This document shows positions 54,146 through 61,763 of a stretch of DNA of 62,974 bases, piece after piece; the stretch's first letter is position 1, and the number at the start of each line of letters is the position of its first letter. The stretch lies in NCBI RefSeq assembly GCF_003254575.1, contig NZ_QJUA01000033.1, forward strand, positions 1 to 62,974, written 5' to 3'. The notes under the pieces were generated by a model that saw nothing but the letters and a program-made list of their open reading frames with translations, had not been told where the DNA came from and did no database searches. Origin of the DNA: Mycobacterium kyogaense. GTDB lineage: Bacteria; Actinomycetota; Actinomycetes; Mycobacteriales; Mycobacteriaceae. The translations under genes were made by a program, and so were the position numbers.

Positions 54146-55096
54146 ATGTCAACGATCAGGACGATGCTCACCACCGCTCTGGCGGTGAGTTCATCGACCG
54201 CGTTGCTGGCGGTCGGCGTGACCGGCGTCGCTCACGCCGACCCGGTGGCGCCGCTGCCGATCGACGGGCTCACCGCACCGGGCCTGCCCGCGGTGCAGAG
54301 CCTCGGGCCGGTGATTCAGCAGGCCGCCGCGGACCCGTCGAATGCGGCGTCGATGTTGATGGCCGCTGCCGCTGTGTTCGCCGGTGACGCCGCGGCACCG
54401 GCACCGTCGAAGGATGTCGCCTCGGCGGTCAACCAGTTCGTGCAGCCCGTCGCTCACGTTCCGGCGACGGGGGCGGTACCCGGCACCGAGGCCCACCTTC
54501 CGGCAGGCGTCAACCCGGAGTTCGCCGTGGGGCCGGCTCCCGACGCCGCGCCAGAGGTGGCCCACATGGTGACGCCGCAGGCGGCGCTGCCCGGGCCCGC
54601 TCCGGACGCCGCGCCCGCGCCGGCTCCAGACCCAGCCGCACAGCCCGTCGCCGCGACGACTCCGGGTGGCGGCGCGTTCGGCCCGAACACCCCGGTGACA
54701 CAGGACTTCCTGTATCCGTCGATCAGCAACGGCTGCCTCGCCGACGGCGGCAACGTGTTGGCGACGGCCATCTCGGTGGCGGGCCCGGCAGCGATCCCGC
54801 TCCCCGGCCCCGGACCGGGCCAGACGGCCTATGTGTTCACCGCGGTCGGCACACCCGGGCCTGCCGCCGAGCAGAAACTGCCGCTGAACGCCACGTGGGT
54901 GAACCTCACCACGGGTAAGTCGGGCAGCGTCACGCTCAAGCCCCGGCCGGACATGAACCCCCAGGGCCCGACGACGCTGACGGCCATCGCCGACACCGGC
55001 TCGGGCAGCATCATGTCGACGATCTTCGGCCAGGTCACCACGACCGAAAAGCAGTGCCAGTTCATGCCGACGATCGGCTCGACCGTCGTCCCCTGA
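54146..55096 (+). CDS. Secreted Ala/Pro-rich protein (Rv1157c-like)
   Basis: This 316-aa protein has a signal peptide (residues 1-31, ending VAHA), then a disordered Ala/Pro-rich stretch (to about residue 180). The C domain is better ordered, with SISNGCLADGGNVLATA, GPGQTAYVFTAVGTPGP and TTEKQCQFMPTIGS. Two cysteines (in NGCLA and KQCQF) could form a disulfide outside the cell. Function unknown. It probably shares a transcript with the preceding gene and ends before a strong hairpin. Confidence 0.87.
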   Translation: MSTIRTMLTTALAVSSSTALLAVGVTGVAHADPVAPLPIDGLTAPGLPAVQSLGPVIQQAAADPSNAASMLMAAAAVFAGDAAAPAPSKDVASAVNQFVQPVAHVPATGAVPGTEAHLPAGVNPEFAVGPAPDAAPEVAHMVTPQAALPGPAPDAAPAPAPDPAAQPVAATTPGGGAFGPNTPVTQDFLYPSISNGCLADGGNVLATAISVAGPAAIPLPGPGPGQTAYVFTAVGTPGPAAEQKLPLNATWVNLTTGKSGSVTLKPRPDMNPQGPTTLTAIADTGSGSIMSTIFGQVTTTEKQCQFMPTIGSTVVP

Positions 55097-55113
55097 CCTG
55101 GCTCCCCCAACCG

Positions 55114-55170
55114 CGAAGATGCATCCTCGGTAGCGGCAACGACGCCGCGACTACCGACGATGCACCTTCG
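55114..55170. terminator. Long hairpin between convergent genes
   Basis: Two 20-base arms (55114-55133 and 55151-55170) pair at 18 of 20 positions around a 17-base loop. It lies 17 nt after the Rv1157c-like stop and 8 nt beyond the DUF1059 stop on the other strand, so it can serve both directions. Confidence 0.7.
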
Positions 55171-55178
55171 TTGTGTGG

Positions 55179-55325
55179 TCAGTAGGCCATGAACAGAATG
55201 GCGTCGCGATCGTAGTCACGGCCGGGGTGCACCTCGGACAGATGCTCCTTGGCCTTCTCGACCAGATCGTCCTCGTCTTTGCCCTGAATCGCCTCGCCGC
55301 ACGGGCAGCTCAAGTGAGTCTTCAT
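55179..55325 (-). CDS. Small DUF1059 protein
   Basis: This 48-aa protein starts MKTHLSCPCGEAIQGKDEDDLVEKAKEHL and ends HPGRDYDRDAILFMAY. The CPCG pair and the following helix with a late His (HLSEVH) match the DUF1059 pattern and may bind metal. The ATG at 55325 is chosen because the family begins there; the long upstream frame is spurious. Function unknown. Confidence 0.85.
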   Translation of the reverse strand: MKTHLSCPCGEAIQGKDEDDLVEKAKEHLSEVHPGRDYDRDAILFMAY

Positions 55326-55428
55326 GACTTCACAATGGCACACGCGGACACCGAAGAGGTGCTGAGTCCGACACGCTCCGACGGCGTGCCCTTCACCAGC
55401 AACGGCGCACCCGTGAGACCGTGAAGAG

Positions 55429-55812
55429 GTGTCGGTGACGCTGGGGTACGCGACGGCGGGTCGGCCGTCGGCAGACCTCGCCGAGCAACTCGCCGAGCTC
55501 GCCGCATCGGGGGTCGACTCGCGGCGCATCTTCACCGATCGGGCAGCCGGCTCGGCCGACAAGGTACGGCCCGGATTGCTGGCACTGCAGAGCTACGCCC
55601 GCCCCGGAGATGTCGTCGTGGTGGTGAGCCTGGACCGGCTGGGCCGCTCGGCAGCCGAAGTGGCTCAGATCGTGGCCGACCTGACCAGCCGCGCAATCAC
55701 GGTGCGCTGCTTGGCCAACGGCCTGGACACAGCGAGCGCTACGGGTCGCGCGGTCGCCGAGGTGCTCACAGAACTCGCCGTCCTCGACAGCGAGACTGCG
55801 CACAGATCGTGA
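55429..55812 (+). CDS. Stand-alone degenerate serine-recombinase (resolvase) domain
   Basis: This 127-aa protein aligns with the catalytic domain of Tn3-type resolvases: RRIFTDRAAGS, LVVxSLDRLGR-like VVVVSLDRLGRS and TGRAVAEVLTELA are well kept. The active-site box YARVS, however, reads YATAG, so the nucleophilic Ser (here G11) and the first catalytic Arg (here T9) are gone. The long helix and the DNA-binding domain are missing too. It should not recombine DNA. The GTG start at 55429 is the only good one. It may be a domesticated remnant with a binding or structural role. Confidence 0.8.
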   Translation: MSVTLGYATAGRPSADLAEQLAELAASGVDSRRIFTDRAAGSADKVRPGLLALQSYARPGDVVVVVSLDRLGRSAAEVAQIVADLTSRAITVRCLANGLDTASATGRAVAEVLTELAVLDSETAHRS

Positions 55813-55855
55813 CGCGGGGCCATCCGGCGATCTCCCCGCAGTCTCGGCGCCCGAA

Positions 55856-56443
55856 TCAGGCCTTGGCCGCCTTCGCTTCCTTGCTCTTGGCCTTCATCTC
55901 CTTCTTGTAGGAGCGCACCTTCTGCAGCGTGCCGGCATCCTTCACATCGGCCACCGACATGTGGCTACCGGCCTTGCCGTAGTCACCGGCCGCCGCACGC
56001 CAGCCTGACGGCGTCACCCCGTACTGCTTGCCGAGCAGGGCGAGGAAGATCTTGGCCTTCTGCTCACCGAAGCCGGGCAGTGCCTTGAGCCGGCGCAGCA
56101 CCGTCGCGCCGTCGGCGCCGTCGGACCACAACGCTGTCACGTCGCCGCCGTACTCGTCGACGACGACCTGCGCGAGCGCCTGCACCCGCTTGGCCATGGA
56201 CCCCGGAAACCGGTGTACCGCAGGGGTTTGCGCACACAGCGCGGCGAACAGCTCGGGGTCGTGGTCGGCGATGGCCGCAGCGTCGAAGCCGCCCATGCGA
56301 TCGGCGATCTTCTTCGGCCCGGCGAACGCCACCTCCATCGGGATCTGCTGATCGAGCAGCATGCCGACCAGCAGCGCGAGGGGGTTCTCATCGAGAAGGG
56401 CATCGGCATCTGCGTCCTGCGCGAGGCACAACGTCACGGTCAT
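55856..56443 (-). CDS. HhH-GPD-type base-excision DNA repair protein
   Basis: This 195-aa protein has the helix-hairpin-helix glycosylase layout: NPLALLVGMLLDQQIPMEVAFAGP near the start and the hairpin LKALPGFGEQKAKIFLALL. The C tail is very Lys/Ala rich (KKEMKAKSKEAKAAKA), probably for DNA contact. It matches the mycobacterial family TIGR03252 in length. It probably removes damaged bases or is a non-catalytic relative. It converges with the resolvase-like gene. Confidence 0.88.
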   Translation of the reverse strand: MTVTLCLAQDADADALLDENPLALLVGMLLDQQIPMEVAFAGPKKIADRMGGFDAAAIADHDPELFAALCAQTPAVHRFPGSMAKRVQALAQVVVDEYGGDVTALWSDGADGATVLRRLKALPGFGEQKAKIFLALLGKQYGVTPSGWRAAAGDYGKAGSHMSVADVKDAGTLQKVRSYKKEMKAKSKEAKAAKA

Positions 56444-56521
56444 GGCAGCAGCTTAGGCGGGCCGGCCCGACGGACGAAGCGCAGAACGTGTGAGACGTCG
56501 ATCGTCGGGTAGTTGCGCGCC

Positions 56522-56731
56522 ATGGCATATCAAGTGACGGAAGTACAGAAGTATCTCAAGGGTTTCGACTATCCCGGGACGCCGCAGCAGCTGGCCGAGC
56601 ATGCGAAGAACAACGGTGCCGACGACGACCTGGTGCAGACCCTCGCCAACCTGAAGAAAGACAGCTTCGACGGCCCCAGCGCAGTGATGAAGGAACTGGG
56701 CGCCGAGAACGAACTCGGCGGCAGCGACTAG
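56522..56731 (+). CDS. DUF2795 protein
   Basis: This 69-aa protein reads VQKYLKGFDYPGTPQQLAEHAKNNGADDDLVQTL, the typical DUF2795 helical domain. Function unknown; such proteins are common small actinobacterial proteins. I start at the ATG at 56522, three codons inside a longer frame. Its stop overlaps the stop of the convergent TPP enzyme by 4 nt. Confidence 0.88.
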   Translation: MAYQVTEVQKYLKGFDYPGTPQQLAEHAKNNGADDDLVQTLANLKKDSFDGPSAVMKELGAENELGGSD

Positions 56732-58515
56732 CCCGGCGGGGTCGCGCGCTCGGCTGCCACATGGCGGTCGATTCGTGCGGCCACGGCCGCTCCGCCGTCT
56801 TCCCGCGCGACGGCGTCCCGGACTGTGTCGACCTTGTCGTCGGGGATGTTCGGCGGAAGCAGCGGGATGTCGGCGTCGACGACGGCCTCGATGAGGGTGG
56901 GCCGGTCGGCGGCGAATGCGGCGCGCCAGGCGTCGGCGGCCTGAGCTGACTTGTCGATGCGAATGCCGGCCACCCCGAGCATGTCCGCGTACCGGGCGTA
57001 AGGGAAGTCGGGGACCTGCTGGGACGCGGGATAGCGCGGGTCGCCTTCCATCTCGCGTTGCTCCCAGCTGACCTCGGCGAGGTCGCGGTTGTGCAGCACG
57101 AGGACGACGAACCGCGGGTCAGTCCACCCCCGCCAGCGGTGCGCGACGGTGATCAATTCGAGCAGCCCGTTCATCTGCATCGCGCCATCACCGATGAGCG
57201 CGACGACCGGACGATCAGGTGCGTCGAGTTTGGCAGCGATGCCGTAGGGCATGGCGCACCCCATCGAAGCGAGATAACCCGACACGTGCGCAGGCACGCC
57301 CCGGGGCAGGCGCACGTGTTTGGCATACCAATAGGTCGACGACCCGACGTCTACGGCAAGGCGCGCGTCGGCCGGTAGGTGCTCGTTGAGCGCCGCCACC
57401 ACGGATTCCGGGTTCGCGTGGTCACCCGTGTCGTCGACGTTGCGCGCGGCGACGGCCTTCCACCGCTCGACGTAGGCCGCGACGGTGTCCGACCAGCCGA
57501 CGTCGCCATCGCCGTCGAGCAGCGGCAGCAACTGGCTCAGCGTGGTCGCGGCGTCACCGACGATGCCGACGTCGACGGGAAATTTTGCGCCCAGAACCCT
57601 GGGATCGGTGTCGATCTGAACGGCGCGGACCTGCCCGGGAGGCGGGTAGAACTCCGTCCATGGATCGTTGCAGCCGACGATCAGCAGCGTGTCGCAATTC
57701 GCCATCAAATCGGCGCTGGCAGTGGTGCCGAGATGGCCCATGACGCCGGTGTGCCACGGTGCGTTCTCGTCGAGAACGGGTTTGCCGAGCAGTGACGCAG
57801 TGACACCAGCACCGAGAGTCGTCGCGATCTGGGTGATCTCCTCAGCGCTGCCGGCTGCGCCGCGGCCGACCAGCAAGGCGACTCGGCGGCCGGCATTGAG
57901 CACCTGCGCGGCTTCCTTCACACGATCGGGCGCGGGAACGATACGGCGGTAGTCGATCACGGCCGACGACGGGACGATGCCGTGACTATGCGGAAGTTGC
58001 TGTGGCATAGCCTCTTTCTGGACATCGTGGGGGACGATGAGGCAGGTCGGTGTCGACGTCGCGATGGCGGTCCGCATCGCGTTGTCCAGAGCCATCTGCA
58101 GTTGCTCGGGGCTGAGGATCGTTTGGACGAATTGGCCGCACACGTCTTTGAAGAGCGGGTGCAGGTCCACCTCTTGGAGATAACCGCTACCGAGAGCGGT
58201 GGAGACCACCTGGCCGACGATGGCGACGACGGGCCGGCGATCGAGTTTGGCGTCGTAGAGCCCGGCGAGCAGGTGGATAGCGCCAGGGCCCTGGGTGGCC
58301 AGGCACACGCCGACTTCGCCGGTGTACTTGGCGTGGCCGCAGGCCATGAACGCGGCCATCTCCTCGTGGCGAGCCGAGACGAACTCAGGTGTGCCGTCGG
58401 CCCGATGCAAGGCCGCGAGGATGGGGTCGATGCCGTCACCCGCGTAACCGAAGACGCGCTCGACGCCCCATTCGCGGAGGCGGTCGACAATTCCGTCAGC
58501 GACGAGTGAGCTCAT
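56728..58515 (-). CDS. Thiamine-pyrophosphate-dependent enzyme (PoxB/acetolactate-synthase-like)
   Basis: This 595-aa protein has three domains: an N-terminal pyrimidine-binding domain with the TPP-activating Glu in SARHEEMAAFMACGHAKYTG; a central domain (VALLVGRGAAG, ADLMANCDTLLIVGCNDP); and a C-terminal PP domain with the TPP/metal motif GDGAMQMNGLLELITV. The pattern suits pyruvate oxidase-type or carboligase enzymes using FAD and TPP; the exact reaction is not clear. The ATG at 58515 (SSLVADGIVDRL) is natural. Confidence 0.9.
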   Translation of the reverse strand: MSSLVADGIVDRLREWGVERVFGYAGDGIDPILAALHRADGTPEFVSARHEEMAAFMACGHAKYTGEVGVCLATQGPGAIHLLAGLYDAKLDRRPVVAIVGQVVSTALGSGYLQEVDLHPLFKDVCGQFVQTILSPEQLQMALDNAMRTAIATSTPTCLIVPHDVQKEAMPQQLPHSHGIVPSSAVIDYRRIVPAPDRVKEAAQVLNAGRRVALLVGRGAAGSAEEITQIATTLGAGVTASLLGKPVLDENAPWHTGVMGHLGTTASADLMANCDTLLIVGCNDPWTEFYPPPGQVRAVQIDTDPRVLGAKFPVDVGIVGDAATTLSQLLPLLDGDGDVGWSDTVAAYVERWKAVAARNVDDTGDHANPESVVAALNEHLPADARLAVDVGSSTYWYAKHVRLPRGVPAHVSGYLASMGCAMPYGIAAKLDAPDRPVVALIGDGAMQMNGLLELITVAHRWRGWTDPRFVVLVLHNRDLAEVSWEQREMEGDPRYPASQQVPDFPYARYADMLGVAGIRIDKSAQAADAWRAAFAADRPTLIEAVVDADIPLLPPNIPDDKVDTVRDAVAREDGGAAVAARIDRHVAAERATPPG

Positions 58516-58658
58516 CCGGCCCGGCTACCCGACAGACATCGCCCCAACCGCCGGCCATCCGCTTTCGCAGCCTCTGCCGAACAGTTCAGTGTTCGTTTTC
58601 CTGCGAGGCGGAGACGCAGTCACATATCCTGCGTTTTTGCTACCAGGGGGATTTCAGC

Positions 58659-58985
58659 ATGAAAAGAGTTGTTGCGGTGGTGGCTGCAATTGGCTTTGCC
58701 GTCGGCGCCGGCATTGCGGGTGCGGGGCCGGCGTCGGCACAGTCGTGGACGATGCCGAACCTCATCGGCAAGGACCTGCAGGGAGCACAGGATGAGATCC
58801 AGTCCGTCTCCGACGGGAAGGTGTGGTTCTCCGGCTCTACGGACCTGACGGGTCAGGGACGCGCTCAGATTCTGGATCGCGCGTGGGTGGTCTGCACATC
58901 GACGCCACCTCCCGGTTCGTCTTTCACCACGACGACCGAGATCAATTTCGGTGTGGTCAAGAAAGACATCGAGACCTGTCCCTGA
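58659..58985 (+). CDS. Small secreted PASTA-like protein
   Basis: This 108-aa exported protein has a signal peptide (1-28, ending ASAQ). A single PASTA-like segment follows: TMPNLIGKDLQGAQDEIQSVSDGKVWFSGSTDLTGQGR. A cysteine pair (WVVCTS and IETCP) may form a disulfide. PASTA modules bind cell-wall peptides in kinases and PBPs, but here the module stands alone. The ATG at 58659 has AGGGGG upstream. A DUF732 gene follows 24 nt later, so the two probably share a transcript. Confidence 0.85.
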   Translation: MKRVVAVVAAIGFAVGAGIAGAGPASAQSWTMPNLIGKDLQGAQDEIQSVSDGKVWFSGSTDLTGQGRAQILDRAWVVCTSTPPPGSSFTTTTEINFGVVKKDIETCP

Positions 58986-59009
58986 CGTGACCACGACGAG
59001 GAGAAGTTC

Positions 59010-59306
59010 ATGAGGCGCATCGTCATCGCGTTCGTCGCTGCAACAGTCACCGCACTCTCGCTCGCGGGTACCGCGCAGGCGATCCCGGATCAGGGCACGC
59101 CGGCTTTCGACGCCTATCTGCAAGGTCTGCAGCGCAACGGCTACAACCTCAACCCCGATACCGCGTGGCGCGTCGCGCATCAGGCGTGCATCGGTGGCAT
59201 CCCCGGATACATCGGGCTCGAACTCGCCGCCCAGGGGGTAATCGGCCCGGGTGCGCAGGAGCGGGTCTTCGACGTCGCCCGCAAATACGCGTGCCCCGTT
59301 CAGTGA
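59010..59306 (+). CDS. Secreted DUF732 family protein
   Basis: This 98-aa protein has a signal peptide (1-24, ending AQA) and a DUF732 domain with AYLQGLQRNGYNL, the central cysteine in AHQACIGGIPG and the terminal YACPV. The ATG at 59010 has GAGGAG upstream. Function unknown. It is the third DUF732-like gene in the window but unrelated in position to the pair near 2 kb. Confidence 0.9.
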   Translation: MRRIVIAFVAATVTALSLAGTAQAIPDQGTPAFDAYLQGLQRNGYNLNPDTAWRVAHQACIGGIPGYIGLELAAQGVIGPGAQERVFDVARKYACPVQ

Positions 59307-59386
59307 CGCGCCCCGCGCGGTAGCCGGCCCTCCAGACGCCCCGGCTTACCATCGACAACTGAACATCCGGCGAGGAGCGTGAACCC

Positions 59387-60603
59387 ATGTCCGGCCAGCT
59401 CGCGATCGCCCTGACCGCCGCGCTCATCGTCATCGCGGTGGCGGCGGTCGTGCTGGCGCTACGGACCCGACGGGTGGTCGCGACGCCGACGGAGCGAGCC
59501 GTGCACGCCGCGCTGCACACCGCCTCGCTCGCGGCCCGCGCGCTGCGGCAGGGCCTGACGCCGGACTCCGCGCGGGAGGCCGCACCGTTCCTGCGGGAGC
59601 TCACCGGCACCGACCGGCTCGCCCTATTCGACGGCACCGGCAAGCAGCTGGCCTGTGATCCCGACGATGCGTGGGACGCCGACGTGCGCGACACCTGCGC
59701 CACGGCGGCACGAGAATCCCTTCAGGGTCAGCGCCGCGTGATGGGGCATGCCCCGACGTCGGGGTCGTCGCTCAACCGCTGCTGGCCGACGCCGGCGACG
59801 TGCTCGGTGTCCTGGTGGTCGTGACGACGCGCTCCCCCGGTCCGGGTCTGCTGGGCGCCGTCGGTGAGGTGGCCCGCTATGCCGCGAGTCAGATCGAGCT
59901 CGCCGAACTCGACGCCTCGCGCGCCCGTCTCGACCGCGCCGAGGTACTGGCGTTGCGTGCCCAGATCAGCCCGCACTTCCTCTACAACTCGCTCAATACC
60001 ATCGCCTCGTTCGTGCGCACCGATCCCGATCGCGCCCGCGAGCTCGTCCTCGAGTTCGCCGACTTCACCCGCTACTCCTTCCGCGCGGCCGGGCAGTTCA
60101 CCACCCTGGCCGAGGAACTGCGCAACATCGACCGCTACCTGACGTTGGAGCGGGCCCGCTTCGGTGACGCGCTGCGGGTGACGCTGCAGGTGGCGCCTGA
60201 GGTGCTCACCGTGACGGTGCCCTTCCTCGCGCTACAACCGTTGGTGGAGAACGCCGTTCGGCACGGCTTCGCGGGTCGGGGCAGCGGTTCCATCGAGTTG
60301 ATCGCGCGCGACGAGGGGTCCGACTGCATCATCTCGGTCGAGGACGACGGTGTGGGCATGGATCCCGAGGCGCTGCGGGCCGGGCCGGGCGACGCGCTGT
60401 CGGCCGGCGACCCCGACGGCGCCTCGGCGCACGTCGGGTTGACCAATGTCGACCATCGACTGCGCGCGGCCTTCGGCAACGATTACGGTCTGGTGGTCGA
60501 GACAGCGATCGGCGCCGGCACCAAGGTGATCATGCGGGTACCCAAGTTCCGAACCGGCGTGCGGGCCGACGGAGGGACGTACGGGATGGGCCAAAATGGG
60601 TAG
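59387..60603 (+). CDS. LytS-type sensor histidine kinase, frameshifted at a C run
   Basis: The kinase has one N-terminal membrane helix (residues 4-24), a GAF-like sensor part, the PF06580 histidine-kinase core ISPHFLYNSLNTIASFV with its phosphoacceptor-region His, and an ATPase with LQPLVENAVRHGF and VEDDGVGMD. The first frame stops making family sense after QRRVMGH, and the second starts with PDVGVVAQPLLADAG. A run of four C (59751-59754) should be five. So one base is missing, either a real mutation or a sequencing error. Repaired length is about 405 aa. The response regulator follows 13 nt later. Confidence 0.88.
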
Positions 60604-60616
60604 GCGTGTGTAGGCA

Positions 60617-61402
60617 GTGAGCAGATCACTCACCGTCCTCGCGGTCGACGACGAGGTCCCCGCTCTCGACGAGGTCGCCTTCCTGCTGAGCCGCCACGCC
60701 GACATCGGCGAGGTCATCCGTGCCGGCGACGCGACCTCGGCGTTACGGGAACTCAATCACCGTCGCATCGACGCGGTGTTCCTGGACATCAACATGCCCG
60801 GCCTGTCGGGCATCGAACTGGCCGGCGTCCTCGCGCATTACGCGCAGCGGCCGGCCATCGTGTTCGTCACTGCCCACGAGGACAAGGCCGTCGCCGCGTT
60901 CGACCTCGGCGCGGTCGACTATCTTCTCAAGCCGATCCGCGAGGACCGTCTCGACGAAGCGATCCGCCGCGTCGTCACCTCCCGGCCGGCCGACGCTCCC
61001 ACTGAACGCGACGACGTCGACTCGGACGTGGTCCCCGCCGAACTCGCCGGCGTCACCCACCTCATCCCCCGCGACACCATCAGCTGGGTGGAGGCCGAGG
61101 GCGACTACGCCCGCCTGCATTCGGCCTCCGGGGCACATCTTGTCCGCATCCCGCTGAGCACACTCGAGAACCGTTGGGGCGAGCACGGTTTCCAACGGGT
61201 GCACCGGTCCTATCTGGTCGCGCTGCCGTTCGTGACGGGCTTGCGCACCGCCGACGGTGCGGTCCTGGTGCGGCTGCGCGAGAACGGCGCGTCACCGGCG
61301 GTGGAACTGCCCGTCAGCCGGCGTCAGGCGCGCGAACTGCGTGACCGGGTGGTGCGCACCCCGATGCGCAGCCTGCGCCCCGGTGGGGGCAGCGATGAGT
61401 GA
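60617..61402 (+). CDS. LytTR-family response regulator
   Basis: This 261-aa protein has an N-terminal receiver domain with the acidic pair D11-D12, phosphoacceptor D57 (AVFLDINMPG) and VDYLLKPI. A C-terminal LytTR DNA-binding domain runs from about 155 to 250 (WVEAEGDYARLHS, FQRVHRSYLVAL, LPVSRRQARELRD). With the upstream kinase it forms a LytS/LytTR pair like the E. coli systems that sense pyruvate-like acids. The GTG start at 60617 is the only good one. It probably activates the transporter genes that follow. Confidence 0.93.
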   Translation: MSRSLTVLAVDDEVPALDEVAFLLSRHADIGEVIRAGDATSALRELNHRRIDAVFLDINMPGLSGIELAGVLAHYAQRPAIVFVTAHEDKAVAAFDLGAVDYLLKPIREDRLDEAIRRVVTSRPADAPTERDDVDSDVVPAELAGVTHLIPRDTISWVEAEGDYARLHSASGAHLVRIPLSTLENRWGEHGFQRVHRSYLVALPFVTGLRTADGAVLVRLRENGASPAVELPVSRRQARELRDRVVRTPMRSLRPGGGSDE

Positions 61403-61763
61403 CCGCCCCCAGCGGCAACGGGTGGTGCTCGCCCACCGCCGCGGCGCCCGCATGGTGCGCACCCGCGTCGAGGTGCAGGAGCAGACCCAGGTGGGCGACG
61501 CGCTGGTGCGTGGACTGGTGCGCGCGCAGCTCGGGCTGGCGCTGCGACTCGGAGCGGTGGTGGTGTGCCTCGTCGGCGCAATCCCGGTGCTGAGCGCGCT
61601 GTTCCCGGGCCTGGGCGCGGTGACGGTGTTCGGGCTTCGGCTGAACTGGCTGGTGCTGGCGGGGCTGGTGTATCCGCTGCTGTACGGCATTGGCTGGGCC
61701 TATGTGCGGCTCGCCGAACAGGGCGAGCGGGACTTCATCGGCGTGGTGGACGCCGAACCGTGA
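61395..61763 (+). CDS. DUF485-like small membrane protein
   Basis: This 122-aa protein has a basic cytoplasmic N half (residues 1-55) and two membrane helices (LRLGAVVVCLVGAIPVL and LNWLVLAGLVYPLLYGIGWAYV). Small proteins of this kind sit next to sodium/solute symporters of the ActP type. The ATG at 61395 overlaps the regulator's end, and its stop overlaps the symporter GTG, so it is co-translated with both. It is likely an accessory subunit. Confidence 0.8.
   Translation: MSDRPQRQRVVLAHRRGARMVRTRVEVQEQTQVGDALVRGLVRAQLGLALRLGAVVVCLVGAIPVLSALFPGLGAVTVFGLRLNWLVLAGLVYPLLYGIGWAYVRLAEQGERDFIGVVDAEP

Noticed and set aside
53620..54660. Ala/Pro-rich repeats as a nucleotide repeat array
   Set aside because: The repetition is codon-level low complexity inside secreted proteins, not a regular DNA repeat.
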